Counted from the first letter of the stretch, positions 1-8,164 are shown. The stretch is DNA of 64,000 nucleotides from [Flexibacter] sp. ATCC 35103 (GCF_001975985.1 NZ_MTQF01000007.1:248001-312000), one strand, 5' to 3'. Notes: a model not told the origin generated them from the sequence alone. Numbers and translations are program-made.

Positions 1-408
1 CACTAGTTTTTTGATATAGTTTTGCTTGGGAATTAAAACCTTAGTATTCGTTAAACCTAAAGCATCGCAAAATATCTTGTTAACTCCAGCCGAATGATTG
101 TCCAGAGCGGTATGCACAGCATAAATCGCAATGTCGTTTTTGATCGCTTTCAAGATGGCACGTTCTACATAATTTTTACCCGTGATTTTTTTAATTCCAG
201 AGAATAAAATCGGGTGAAAACAAACGACAAGATTGCAATTTTTAGCAATAGCTTCATCAATTACATTTTCTAAAGCATCGTGACAAACTAAAACTCCTGT
301 GCTTTCTGTCTCTAAATTGCCTACTAAAAGACCAACATTATCAAAATCTTCGGCGTAAGCCAAAGGTGCCATTTCTTCAAGAACTTCTATTATATTTTTG
401 ATTTTCAT
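1..408 (-). CDS. Nif3-like dinuclear metal-centre protein (DUF34/YbgI family), cut by the window edge
   Basis: This is the N-terminal 136 residues of a gene that starts at ATG 408 and runs off the left edge. I recognise the Nif3/YbgI family from DFDNVGLLVG (residues 21-30), CFHPILFSG around His65 and VHTALDN around His99. The two histidine motifs supply ligands to the dinuclear metal site in known family members. The family forms hexameric toroids and is often labelled GTP cyclohydrolase 1 type 2-like, but its in vivo reaction is unsettled. Full-length Bacteroidota members are about 360 residues, so roughly 60% is missing here. It is divergent from the toxin-antitoxin/lpxK genes to its right. 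The family call is firm and the function is open. Confidence 0.88.
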   Translation of the reverse strand, partial: MKIKNIIEVLEEMAPLAYAEDFDNVGLLVGNLETESTGVLVCHDALENVIDEAIAKNCNLVVCFHPILFSGIKKITGKNYVERAILKAIKNDIAIYAVHTALDNHSAGVNKIFCDALGLTNTKVLIPKQNYIKKLV

Positions 409-523
409 TTTTTTGCTTTTTGTTTCAGGTTTTATTTGTTTCAAGTTTCATGTTGCTTAGAAAATCTTGAAACTTAGAATCTGAAAGGAATTCATAAAAC
501 AAATTAACGAAAAATATTATATC

Positions 524-595
524 TGGTAATACTTATTGTTACTAATGGTAATACTTATTGTTACTAGTGATAATACATTATATTACTAATGGTAT
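524..595. repeat. Three and a quarter 22-bp direct repeats, likely antitoxin operator array
   Basis: Copies begin at 524, 546 and 568, with the first six bases of a fourth at 590. Copies 1 and 2 are identical over 21 bases (TGGTAATACTTATTGTTACTA) and copy 3 is diverged. Each unit is itself an imperfect palindrome (GTAATA/TGTTAC), and unit junctions form TTAC-N5-GTAA. The 22-bp period is about two helical turns, so bound proteins would lie on one face. The array ends where the -33 region of the downstream -7 box (604-611) would fall. The placement fits autorepression by the adjacent antitoxin; that role is inferred. Confidence 0.7.
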
Positions 596-603
596 CAATT
601 TTG

Positions 604-611
604 TATCTTTG
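604..611 (+). promoter_or_regulatory. -7 promoter box (TAnnTTTG) for the toxin-antitoxin/lpxK unit
   Basis: TATCTTTG matches the Bacteroidota -7 consensus TAnnTTTG exactly. It lies 17 bases before the ATG at 629. No clear TTTG -33 element sits at the right distance; that position is occupied by the third 22-bp repeat. The box overlaps the GTG at 611, which argues against translation starting there. Confidence 0.55.
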
Positions 612-628
612 TGTTTAAATCAAGAATC

Positions 629-871
629 ATGAAAACGCTAACCGTAAAAATAAACGAACGTACTAAGATAGGGAAAGCTTTTATCGCAATGTTTGATAGT
701 TTTAAAGATTTTGAAGAAATAGAAATTATTGAAACAGATTTGGAAAAACTTAAAAAGGAAAAAAGTCCATACGATCCTAAATTTGTAAAAATGGTATTGG
801 AATCAGATAAAAGAGGTGATTATAAAGAGATTGATCCAAAAGATGTATGGGGAAGTTTAGGGTTAAAATAG
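629..871 (+). CDS. Antitoxin of a YoeB/Txe-type toxin-antitoxin pair
   Basis: An 80-residue acidic protein that would bind and neutralise the toxin encoded by the overlapping next gene and probably repress their shared promoter. The N-terminal part (MKTLTVKINE) looks like a beta strand followed by helices. The C-terminal half is charged (KKEKSPYDP, DKRGDYKEID), as expected for a flexible toxin-binding tail. I do not recognise a classical PHD/YefM or RelB fold with confidence. The call rests on size, position and the 25-nt overlap with a recognisable toxin. The ATG at 629 is preferred over the in-frame GTG at 611 because the GTG lies inside the -7 box. A 22-bp repeat array upstream is the probable operator. 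Confidence 0.75.
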   Translation: MKTLTVKINERTKIGKAFIAMFDSFKDFEEIEIIETDLEKLKKEKSPYDPKFVKMVLESDKRGDYKEIDPKDVWGSLGLK

Positions 872-1128
872 AAAAATTAGCGGAGTCACATTTAAAAAAA
901 CATTTTAAAGCAGGTAATCAATCTAGTATAAAAAAAATCAGTCAGATATTAGATGAACTCAGTGAAACACCTTATGAAGGTGCTGGAAAACCTGAAGCAT
1001 TAAAATATGGACTTAGTGGATTTTGGTCAAGAGAAATAAATTCTAAAGACAGAATTGTATATAAAGTTCAGGAAGATATTGTAACCGTTTTTGTGATTTC
1101 TGCGATGGGACATTATTCTGATAAATAA
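847..1128 (+). CDS. YoeB/Txe-family mRNA interferase toxin
   Basis: A 93-residue RelE-superfamily toxin of the Txe/YoeB branch, expected to cleave ribosome-bound mRNA. The family signature is visible: YEGAGKPEALK (residues 43-53), LSGFWSREI (56-64), DRIVY (68-72) and a C-terminal GHY (88-90). Residues matching the YoeB catalytic set are Glu44, Arg69, His89 and Tyr90, so the enzyme looks intact. The start codon lies 25 nt inside the antitoxin gene, the usual arrangement for translational coupling. The stop is only 4 nt before the lpxK ATG, so an essential lipid A gene is likely read from the same mRNA. Confidence 0.87.
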   Translation: MGKFRVKIEKLAESHLKKHFKAGNQSSIKKISQILDELSETPYEGAGKPEALKYGLSGFWSREINSKDRIVYKVQEDIVTVFVISAMGHYSDK

Positions 1129-1132
1129 CTTT

Positions 1133-2155
1133 ATGAACTTACTTCGAAAAATACTTTTTCCGTTTGCTATTTTATACGGATTCATTACTTCAGTCAGGAA
1201 TTTTCTTTTTGATAAAGGAATTCTAAAATCAGCTACATTTAATATTCCGGTTATTGCTGTTGGAAATCTGAGCGTAGGCGGAACTGGAAAAACTCCTCAA
1301 ATAGAATATCTTATTCGTTTGTTATCTGATCGTTATCAGGTAGCAACTTTAAGTCGCGGTTATAAACGAAAATCTGAAGGATTTGTTTTGGCCAGCGAAA
1401 GTTCGAATGCAGAAATTCTAGGCGATGAACCTTTTCAGTTTTACCAAAAATTCTCCAATATTCAAGTTGCTGTCGATGCAAACAGGATAAATGGAATAAC
1501 ACAATTGCTTTCGCAGAATGAAAAACCACAAGTTATTTTGTTAGATGATGCTTATCAGCATCGTAAGGTAAAAGCAGGTTTTTATATTTTGTTAAGTTCA
1601 TATGATGATTTATATGCAGATGATTTTATGTTGCCAACCGGAAATCTTCGCGAAAGCAGGAGCGGAGCTAACAGGGCTAATATCATAATTGTAACAAAAT
1701 GTCCAAAAGATTTATCTGATGAAGACCAGGCAAAAATTCGTTTGAAATTGAAACTGACCTGTTCACAGCAAATCTATTTTACTTTTATAGATTATGATGA
1801 TTTTATTTATGGTGAAAGTGAAAAAATAGAGGTTAATGAAGTAAAAGGAGAGTCTAAATTGCTTCTGGCTGGAATTGCAAAACCAACTCCGTTTTTTGAT
1901 TATTTAAAGAACGAAAATGATGTGTGCATGACTTTTCCGGATCATCATGATTTCTCTGAAACAGATTTAGATTCGATTCAAAATAAAGCTCAAAATAAAA
2001 GAATCATCACTACAGAAAAAGATTATGTGCGTCTAAAAGATTCTAAATTAGCTTTTCAATTGTACTATTTACCCATAAAAAGTACATTCATAAATCACCA
2101 GCAAAATTTTGATGCTACGATTCTGGAATATGTAAAAAACAACTTAGAATCTTAG
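1133..2155 (+). CDS. lpxK: Tetraacyldisaccharide 4'-kinase LpxK (lipid A biosynthesis)
   Basis: A 340-residue membrane-associated kinase that phosphorylates the 4' position of tetraacyldisaccharide-1-phosphate to make lipid IVA at the inner face of the cytoplasmic membrane. The N-terminal hydrophobic helix (about residues 7-25) is the usual membrane anchor. The P-loop GNLSVGGTGKTP spans 44-55 and the LpxK motif DDAYQHR spans 138-144. THEKD-like ITTEKDYVRLK near the C terminus is also typical. Length is normal. The gene follows the toxin by 4 nt, so it is probably cotranscribed with the toxin-antitoxin module from the promoter near 604. It converges on the histidine kinase gene with a 40-nt gap holding a small palindrome. 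Confidence 0.95.
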   Translation: MNLLRKILFPFAILYGFITSVRNFLFDKGILKSATFNIPVIAVGNLSVGGTGKTPQIEYLIRLLSDRYQVATLSRGYKRKSEGFVLASESSNAEILGDEPFQFYQKFSNIQVAVDANRINGITQLLSQNEKPQVILLDDAYQHRKVKAGFYILLSSYDDLYADDFMLPTGNLRESRSGANRANIIIVTKCPKDLSDEDQAKIRLKLKLTCSQQIYFTFIDYDDFIYGESEKIEVNEVKGESKLLLAGIAKPTPFFDYLKNENDVCMTFPDHHDFSETDLDSIQNKAQNKRIITTEKDYVRLKDSKLAFQLYYLPIKSTFINHQQNFDATILEYVKNNLES

Positions 2156-2163
2156 CTGCTCAG

Positions 2164-2179
2164 TTCCGAAGCTTCGGGA
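2164..2179. repeat. TTCCGAA/TTCGGGA hairpin between convergent genes
   Basis: CCGAAGCTTCGG (2166-2177) is a perfect 12-bp palindrome inside a TTCCGAAGCTTCGGGA unit. It resembles hairpins at 13102-13117 and inside the tRNA-like repeats at 36076-36125. It lies between the lpxK stop and the histidine kinase stop and might aid termination, but no strong T tract follows on the plus strand. Confidence 0.5.
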
Positions 2180-2195
2180 TAGAGTCTAAAAAAAA

Positions 2196-4367
2196 CTAAT
2201 CAAAAAACTTAGCAATTATGCTATAAAATTCATCTGGTACAAATGGTTTTGTGATTACATCATTCATTCCAAAAGATAAAAGCATATCTCTGTTTTCGTC
2301 CAGCGAAATAGCTGTTAAAGCTATAATTGGAGTCGTTTTATCAAATTCCCTGATTAATTTTGTAGCGGTTGTTCCATTGATTCCCGGTAAGTGAACATCC
2401 ATTAAAATCATATCAAAACGTTTTATTTTCAAAAGATCAATAGCATCTTCTCCATTATCGATAATCTCGCATGTAATAGCTTTGTTTTCAAGCATTTTTC
2501 GGGTAATCATTTGGTTGATCTTGTTGTCCTCAATCAATAAAATAGATTTATGTTTTAATTGCTTGTCGTTGTAAGGTTTTGTCTCTTCGACTATTACTAA
2601 AGGTTCTTTGTTGATTTTAAAATTCAATTTAAACGTAAAAGTAGAACCTTTGCCAACTTCGCTTTTTAATTTTATTTCACCTCCTAAAAGTTCAATCAGT
2701 TTTTTTACAATTGTTAGCCCTAAACCTGTTCCGCCATATTTTCTGTTAACTTCTATAGAACCTTGCGAGAAGCTTTCAAAGACAGTTTGCAGTTTATCTT
2801 CAGGAATTCCAATTCCGGTGTCAACAATTTCGAAATATACAGTTACATTTTCTTCTTGTTTGGTATACAGTTTTGCAATTACATCAACATTTCCGTTTTG
2901 AGTAAATTTTAATGCGTTGTTAATAAGGTTTAAAATAATTTGAGATATTTTAGTAGGATCACCAATTAAATTATCCGGAATTGCGTCATCTATTTCAAGA
3001 TTAAAATAATTTTTATTGGCAGTTGCTAATTCTTTCAAAGAAGTTTGAATGTTAAATAATAACTCTTTCAAGTTGAAACAAATGTTTTCGATTTCAACCT
3101 TAGTCGAATCAATTTTGTTTATTTCGAGAATTTCATTGATAAACGTCGTGAGATAGTTTCCTGAAAATTTTAAAGATTCTAAATACTTTAATTGTGTTTT
3201 TTTAGGATTATCCTCAAGAAGTAAATGAGTAATTCCGTTAATAGCGTTTAATGGCGTCCTGAGTTCATGACTTACCGTTGATAAAAATTCTGATCTGGCC
3301 TTAGAGGCTTTTTCAGCTTTATTTTTGGCAAGGATAAGTTCTTTGTTTTTTTCTCTTAAAAGCAAATTATTCTGATTTCTAATAATATTGTTTTTATATA
3401 GCGCCAAACTCAAAAGTGATAAAATAGAGATAAGTGCGATGGCTAAAATGCTAACCAACTTAGAGTAACGATACGTTTTTAGCTGAATTTTTTCTTCACT
3501 TTCCCGTTTAATGGTATTGTTTAAGGATTGATTTTTTTTGAATTTTTCGAATTCATTAAGATCAAATTTAGCATCCTTTAATTTCAGGATATAATTTTCT
3601 AACTGATAGTGTTCATCTAAATAAGAATAGGCGAGATCAAAATTTTTATTCTGTTTGTAATATTGGCTTATCGCTAAAATAATTTTTGATTTTTTAATCA
3701 AATCATTGCTTTTTGAGTTGTAGTCTAAAGCATTGTCCAGATAAATTATAGCCGAATCATTTCTTTTAAGCTGAGTTTCGATTAAGCCAAGCTGGTAATA
3801 TGAATCTGTTTTTGTTTTAAAAATAGGAGGATTATCAGGCTTTCTGGTAATTTGCTGAAGAGCTTTTGCAGCAAGAGGTAAATTTTTGTTTGCTTTTAAA
3901 GCCATCGCTTTCTGATAGTTTAAAACTTGGGCATGATCAGCAATTTTTAATTGGTTTAAAAGATCATCTGCTTTTTTATAATATAGTTCAGCAGTTTCAT
4001 AATCGCCTTTTGTGGTATTAACAATACCGATGTAATGCAGTGCTAAAACTTTGGTACAAGTTGGTTTTACACTATCAAATGAAGCAACACTTTTGTGAAA
4101 GTTTTTTAGTGCTTCATCATATTTATGCTGTTTGTAGTAAATTTTTCCAAGCTTAAAAGTTTGATTGGCCAAACTCTCCGGTTTGTGATTGGTCTCGCAA
4201 AAATCTATGGATTTTTTAGTGTAAAAAACAGCTTCCTTATATTTTTTATTATTCAGATTGTTGTTTACCAACTTATTATAATAGAAAACACTATCCGTAT
4301 TCTTTTTGGTTTGAGAATACAAAAACGAATAAAAAAAACAAAAAACAATAAAAAAGAGTTGTTTCAT
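2196..4367 (-). CDS. Hybrid sensor histidine kinase/response regulator with periplasmic TPR domain
   Basis: A 723-residue membrane sensor. An N-terminal signal (MKQLFFIVFCFFYSFLYSQ) precedes about 250 residues of TPR-like helical repeats (roughly 40-260) and a transmembrane helix (about 303-323). A coiled linker follows, then a HisKA domain with phospho-acceptor His367 in TVSHELRTPLNA. The HATPase_c domain shows NLINNALKFT (N box), DTGIGIP (G1) and GGTGLGL (G2). The C-terminal receiver has acidic ED at 613-614, phospho-Asp657 in LMDVHLPG and Lys707 in TKPF. All catalytic residues are present. No DNA-binding output domain or separate partner regulator is adjacent, so the output is unknown. TPR-type hybrid kinases of this architecture are common in Bacteroidota. 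Confidence 0.92.
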   Translation of the reverse strand: MKQLFFIVFCFFYSFLYSQTKKNTDSVFYYNKLVNNNLNNKKYKEAVFYTKKSIDFCETNHKPESLANQTFKLGKIYYKQHKYDEALKNFHKSVASFDSVKPTCTKVLALHYIGIVNTTKGDYETAELYYKKADDLLNQLKIADHAQVLNYQKAMALKANKNLPLAAKALQQITRKPDNPPIFKTKTDSYYQLGLIETQLKRNDSAIIYLDNALDYNSKSNDLIKKSKIILAISQYYKQNKNFDLAYSYLDEHYQLENYILKLKDAKFDLNEFEKFKKNQSLNNTIKRESEEKIQLKTYRYSKLVSILAIALISILSLLSLALYKNNIIRNQNNLLLREKNKELILAKNKAEKASKARSEFLSTVSHELRTPLNAINGITHLLLEDNPKKTQLKYLESLKFSGNYLTTFINEILEINKIDSTKVEIENICFNLKELLFNIQTSLKELATANKNYFNLEIDDAIPDNLIGDPTKISQIILNLINNALKFTQNGNVDVIAKLYTKQEENVTVYFEIVDTGIGIPEDKLQTVFESFSQGSIEVNRKYGGTGLGLTIVKKLIELLGGEIKLKSEVGKGSTFTFKLNFKINKEPLVIVEETKPYNDKQLKHKSILLIEDNKINQMITRKMLENKAITCEIIDNGEDAIDLLKIKRFDMILMDVHLPGINGTTATKLIREFDKTTPIIALTAISLDENRDMLLSFGMNDVITKPFVPDEFYSIIAKFFD

Positions 4368-4394
4368 GTATTTGGAATGCTTTTACAATGAATC

Positions 4395-5393
4395 TTATTT
4401 TTTTCCTGTAAGCAAAATCAAATCTATTAATCTTGATGAATAGCCAATTTCATTATCATACCAACCCACAACTTTTACCATTTTATCAATAACGGATGTT
4501 AGTTGCGCGTCAAACAAACACGAATGTGTATTGCCAATTACATCAACAGAAACAATTGGATCTTCTGTGTAATCTAATATTCCTTTTAAATTTGTTTTTG
4601 AGGCTTCTTGAAATGCTTTATTTATTTCTTCAATTGTAACAGCACGTTTTACATTAAACGTAATATCTGTCAATGAACCATCGGGAACGGGAACACGAAT
4701 TCCACAACCACCGATTTTTTCATGCAATTTAGGAAAAATTTTTGTTAATGCCTTAGCTGCACCTGTAGTTGTTGGAACAATTGACTGACTTGCACCTCTT
4801 GCACGGCGTAAATCCTTATGTGGCTGGTCGTGAAGACTTTGGTCTGTTGTGTAAGAATGTATTGTTGTAATGTAAGCTTGCTCGATTCCACATAATTCAT
4901 CGATGATTTTTATCATCGGGGCTGCATTATTCGTCGTGCAGCTTGCATTAGAAATGATGTTTTCAGTTCCGTCCAGAATATTTTCATTAACACCTAAAAC
5001 TACAGTTTTTATTGTGTCAACTTCTGATGGGGCAGAAAGAATTACTTTTTTTGCTCCCGCTTCAAGATGAGCATTTAATTCTTCGTGGGTTTTGTACTTT
5101 CCTGTAGATTCTACTACAAAATCAATATTATGGCTTTTCCAGTCCAGACTTGAAATCTTTTTTTCGTGAAAAAACAGATAATGTTTCTCATTGACAATTA
5201 TACCTTTTTCGTCATGACTAACGATAAAAGGTAAAACACCATGAATACTGTCGTATTTTATCAAATGAGCCATGGTTTTATTATCGGCGATATCGTTGAT
5301 GGCAACGACTTCAATTTCAGGATGGTTTAAAAGTAAACGGAATAAATTTCTACCAATTCTTCCAAAACCATTAATAGCAATTCTTGTTTTCAA
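4395..5393 (-). CDS. gap: Glyceraldehyde-3-phosphate dehydrogenase
   Basis: A 332-residue cytoplasmic GAPDH that oxidises glyceraldehyde-3-phosphate to 1,3-bisphosphoglycerate in glycolysis. The Rossmann motif INGFGRIGR (7-15) and Asp34 in INDIAD indicate NAD specificity. The catalytic cysteine is Cys152 in NASCTTNN. Downstream landmarks include THSYTTDQ, RRARGASQSIVPT and WYDNEIGYS. The length is normal. It lies downstream of lipA, separated by a long inverted repeat (5401-5477). Flavobacteria often have more than one gap gene; nothing here shows whether this copy is mainly glycolytic or gluconeogenic. Confidence 0.95.
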   Translation of the reverse strand: MKTRIAINGFGRIGRNLFRLLLNHPEIEVVAINDIADNKTMAHLIKYDSIHGVLPFIVSHDEKGIIVNEKHYLFFHEKKISSLDWKSHNIDFVVESTGKYKTHEELNAHLEAGAKKVILSAPSEVDTIKTVVLGVNENILDGTENIISNASCTTNNAAPMIKIIDELCGIEQAYITTIHSYTTDQSLHDQPHKDLRRARGASQSIVPTTTGAAKALTKIFPKLHEKIGGCGIRVPVPDGSLTDITFNVKRAVTIEEINKAFQEASKTNLKGILDYTEDPIVSVDVIGNTHSCLFDAQLTSVIDKMVKVVGWYDNEIGYSSRLIDLILLTGKK

Positions 5394-5400
5394 TGTTTTG

Positions 5401-5477
5401 TTTATTTGTTTAATCGTTCAGCTGCTTAATCGTTTAATTGTCTGGACGATTAAACGATTAAGCAGTTAAACAAATAA
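5401..5477. repeat. Long nested inverted repeat with AATCGTTTAAT arms
   Basis: The inner arms 5422-5438 and 5449-5465 are a perfect 17-bp inverted repeat around a 10-nt loop. Outer arms TTATTTGTTTAA (about 5401-5412) and TTAAACAAATAA (5466-5477) also pair, leaving an asymmetric bulge on the left side. It follows the lipA stop and precedes the gap start, so it may terminate lipA transcription. A related hairpin with the same AATCGTTTAATCGT core lies at 25958-25999, showing that it is a dispersed family. Confidence 0.75.
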
Positions 5478-5483
5478 CCTTTT

Positions 5484-6350
5484 TTATAAAATATGTTTTT
5501 GTGCTTTGTATGAAGAACGAACTAAAGGTCCGCTTTCGACATGACGGAAACCTAATTCAAGACCAAATTTCTCGTATCGTGCAAATTGATCCGGGGTAAT
5601 AAATTCTTTTACAGGTAAGTGTTTTTTACTTGGCTGTAAATATTGACCAATAGTTACAACATCGACATTTGCATTACGTAAATCTGTCATAGTCTGAAAA
5701 ACTTCTTCTTCAGTTTCTCCAAGACCCAACATAATACCTGATTTAGTTCTGTTGATTCCTTTTTCTTTCAGGTAACGCAAAACTTCTAAACTACGATCGT
5801 ATTTTGCCTGAATTCGTACTTCACGCGTCAAACGACGTACGGTTTCAACATTGTGCGATACTACTTCAGGATTTGCTTCTACAATTCGGTCTAAGTTTCT
5901 TTCTATTCCTTGAAAATCAGGAATTAAAGTTTCCAGAGTAGTGTTTGGGTTCATTCTTCGAATTGCTTTTACAGTTTCAATCCAGATAATAGAACCACCA
6001 TCTTTTAAATCATCTCTGTCTACACTAGTAATTACAGCGTGTTTAATGTTCATGATTTTTATAGAACGGGCTACTTTTTCAGGTTCGTCCCAATCTACCG
6101 TTTCAGGTCTTCCGGTTTTTACACCGCAAAATCCGCAAGAACGCGTACAAACGTTTCCTAAAATCATGAAAGTTGCTGTTCCTTCGCCCCAACATTCGCC
6201 CATATTAGGACAACTTCCTGAGGTACAAATGGTGTTTAAGCTATATTTATCGACTAAACCGCGAAGTTCAGTATATTTTTGCCCAATTGGAAGTTTGACT
6301 TTTAACCATTTAGGTTTTCCAAGAGGGACATTTTCAATGACTGTTTCCAT
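5484..6350 (-). CDS. lipA: Lipoyl synthase
   Basis: A 288-residue radical SAM enzyme that inserts two sulfurs into protein-bound octanoyl groups to make the lipoyl cofactor. The auxiliary [4Fe-4S] cluster motif CTSGSCPNMGEC gives Cys42, Cys47 and Cys53. The radical SAM cluster motif CTRSCGFC gives Cys68, Cys72 and Cys75. The C-terminal RSSYKA (278-283) carries the serine ligand of the auxiliary cluster. All diagnostic residues are present and length is normal. lipB is not adjacent. The gene is followed by an inverted repeat that probably ends the transcript before gap. Confidence 0.96.
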   Translation of the reverse strand: METVIENVPLGKPKWLKVKLPIGQKYTELRGLVDKYSLNTICTSGSCPNMGECWGEGTATFMILGNVCTRSCGFCGVKTGRPETVDWDEPEKVARSIKIMNIKHAVITSVDRDDLKDGGSIIWIETVKAIRRMNPNTTLETLIPDFQGIERNLDRIVEANPEVVSHNVETVRRLTREVRIQAKYDRSLEVLRYLKEKGINRTKSGIMLGLGETEEEVFQTMTDLRNANVDVVTIGQYLQPSKKHLPVKEFITPDQFARYEKFGLELGFRHVESGPLVRSSYKAQKHIL

Positions 6351-6678
6351 ATATCAATATTCAAAGCACAAAGATAAGGAATGTAGTTTATTTGTTGATT
6401 CGTTTACCATTTAATTTGGTATTGATCTGTGATAGTTTATAAAACGGGTTTTGATGATAATTTTATTGTCATGTTAAATTATTGTTTTTAAATTATTATG
6501 AGAGTAAAAATGCGAGGTTTTTGTTTGTTATTTTGAGTAAGAGGAATAATTATAGCAGAACTCTGATTTTTACTCGTTTAATATTTATATCTTTATTTGT
6601 TAGAAAATGAATTTAATTAAAATAGAAATACCTAAACATTGTAATACATTTGCTATTAAATTGTAATAAATATAAAAC
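6351..6678. other. AT-rich intergenic region between divergent lipA and the M48 protease gene
   Basis: This 328-bp stretch separates divergent genes and should hold both promoters. On the plus strand TACATTTG at 6645-6652 matches the TAnnTTTG -7 box, 27 bases before the protease ATG. I see no matching TTTG -33 element, no hairpin terminator, no RNA gene and no convincing small ORF. Confidence 0.5.
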
Positions 6679-7554
6679 ATGAAAAAGAAATTTATAATAC
6701 TGGGAGTTTTGTTTGCCGCTTTTGGTTTTACTAAAATGAATGCACAGATTAATTTTGGCGAAAAAGCCATTGGAGCTGTTCAAAAAGGAGTATCTGGTTT
6801 TACCTTTAGTAACGCTGATGCAGCGGCTTTGTCTAAAGCTGCAGTAGATAAAATGGATGCAGAACATGAAGTTGCAGCTGCAACAGATCCTTATACTTTA
6901 AGACTTAACAGAGTATTCGGGAAATATACTGCCGGAGATGGATATACTTTAAATTATAAAGTTTATAAATTAAAAGAAGTGAATGCTTTTGCCACTGCGG
7001 ACGGAAGTGTTCGTGTATATTCAGGTTTAATGGATATTATGGATGATAATGAATTGCTTGCAGTAATTGGTCACGAAATTGGTCACGTTGCGAATCATGA
7101 TTCTCAGGATGCAATTAAAGCGGCTTATAGAAAAGAAGCCTTATTAGAGGGAGCAGCTTCACAATCAGCTACTATTGCCAGCGTTACGGATAGTCAGTTA
7201 GGAAAAATAGGAAGTGCCATAATCGATAGTAAATTTAGCCGTAAACAAGAAGCCGAAGCGGATTTGTTTTCGTATGATTTCCTGAAAAAGAACGGTTATA
7301 ATGTAAACGCCGAAGAATCTGCTTTTAGAATTTTAGCTAAAATGAGCGAAGGAGCAGAAGCTTCATTTATCGATCAGATGATGAGTTCACATCCGGATTC
7401 AAAACAAAGAGCTGAAGATGCTAAAAAAAGAGCTGAAAAAGATGGTTTGTATAAGCCTTATGTGCAGCAAAAAATTGTAAATACGGCGCCAGTAGCAACT
7501 AAAACTACAACCAAGAAAACTACTACGAAAAAAACAACAACTAAAAAGAAATAG
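6679..7554 (+). CDS. M48-family zinc metalloprotease, exported
   Basis: A 291-residue peptidase resembling the LoiP/YcaL/BepA group that acts on envelope proteins. A signal peptide ends near MNAQ (20-23) without a lipobox. The zinc motif HEIGH spans 132-136 inside VIGHEIGHVANHD. The third ligand is in EAEADLFSYD (191-200). The C-terminal 20 residues are a low-complexity Thr-Lys tail (repeats of TTKK), perhaps a charged membrane- or cell-wall-contacting tail. The gene stands alone between divergent lipA and a bidirectional terminator. The substrate is unknown; outer-membrane protein quality control is the family's best-supported role. Confidence 0.9.
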   Translation: MKKKFIILGVLFAAFGFTKMNAQINFGEKAIGAVQKGVSGFTFSNADAAALSKAAVDKMDAEHEVAAATDPYTLRLNRVFGKYTAGDGYTLNYKVYKLKEVNAFATADGSVRVYSGLMDIMDDNELLAVIGHEIGHVANHDSQDAIKAAYRKEALLEGAASQSATIASVTDSQLGKIGSAIIDSKFSRKQEAEADLFSYDFLKKNGYNVNAEESAFRILAKMSEGAEASFIDQMMSSHPDSKQRAEDAKKRAEKDGLYKPYVQQKIVNTAPVATKTTTKKTTTKKTTTKKK

Positions 7555-7573
7555 TAGTTTCTGATACAGAAAT

Positions 7574-7612
7574 AAAACCCGACAATTTTCTCTAATGAAT
7601 TTGTCGGGTTTT
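7574..7612. terminator. Bidirectional rho-independent terminator
   Basis: Perfect 12-bp arms AAAACCCGACAA (7574-7585) and TTGTCGGGTTTT (7601-7612), with a 15-nt loop and T tracts on both strands. It sits between the convergent protease gene (stop 7554) and PH-domain gene (stop 7624). Confidence 0.9.
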
Positions 7613-7623
7613 TTATTTAAAGA

Positions 7624-8004
7624 TTAACCTAAAACGTGAAAAGCGAGTACTTTTTGTACATCATACACATTTACAGATTTGTTAAATTGTTTTACAATAC
7701 TTGGTTGTAATTCGCTTGAAACCCAAATTTTTAATTCGGCATCAAGATCAAAAGTTCCTGCTGTTTCTACGCTAAAACGAGTAATACTTTTGTAAGCAAT
7801 AGATTTATATTCTGTTTTGCTTCCTGTTATTCCTTGAACGTCAACCAGAATTAATCTTTTGTTTGTAAAGATAAAAGTATCACGAATCAGTTTGAAACCC
7901 ATTTCGATTTCTTCATTATCAGTTAAGAGCTGACCGTATTTTTTAATTAAATCTTCCTGACTTACTGAACCCGCATTGCCAAGAATAGCTGAAAATATTC
8001 CCAT
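7624..8004 (-). CDS. Small PH-domain protein (bacterial PH domain)
   Basis: A 126-residue cytoplasmic protein whose strand pattern fits the bacterial PH domain (bPH_1/YvbH-like). The recognisable core is TFIFTNKRLILVDVQG (about 48-63), followed by KTEYKSIAYKSITRFSVE. A short N-terminal helix (GIFSAILGNAG) precedes it. The role of these proteins is unknown. It is transcribed on its own from a region holding an 18-bp inverted repeat at 8092-8145, and shares the bidirectional terminator with the protease gene. Confidence 0.8.
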   Translation of the reverse strand: MGIFSAILGNAGSVSQEDLIKKYGQLLTDNEEIEMGFKLIRDTFIFTNKRLILVDVQGITGSKTEYKSIAYKSITRFSVETAGTFDLDAELKIWVSSELQPSIVKQFNKSVNVYDVQKVLAFHVLG

Positions 8005-8091
8005 TTTTTAGTGTTTAATTTTAATAGATTTGAATTTACCTCTTAGGTATGGTAAAAGTAATTAAAATTAAAAATAATATTGATTTTCTAG

Positions 8092-8145
8092 CATTAAGAG
8101 ATTAAGAAAAATTAGCCTGAAATAATCTTTCTTAATCTCTTAATG
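8092..8145. repeat. Perfect 18-bp inverted repeat upstream of the PH-domain gene
   Basis: Arms 8092-8109 (CATTAAGAGATTAAGAAA) and 8128-8145 are perfectly complementary around an 18-nt loop. The element lies between the tonB terminator (8165-8190) and the PH-gene start. It has the style of the other TTAATC-rich dispersed hairpins in this window but is not identical to them. Confidence 0.7.
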
Positions 8146-8164
8146 GTTCAATTTAAAGCATAAA

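Noticed and set aside
611..628. Upstream GTG start for the antitoxin
   Set aside because: The GTG is part of the -7 promoter box, so it would not be in the transcript's coding part.
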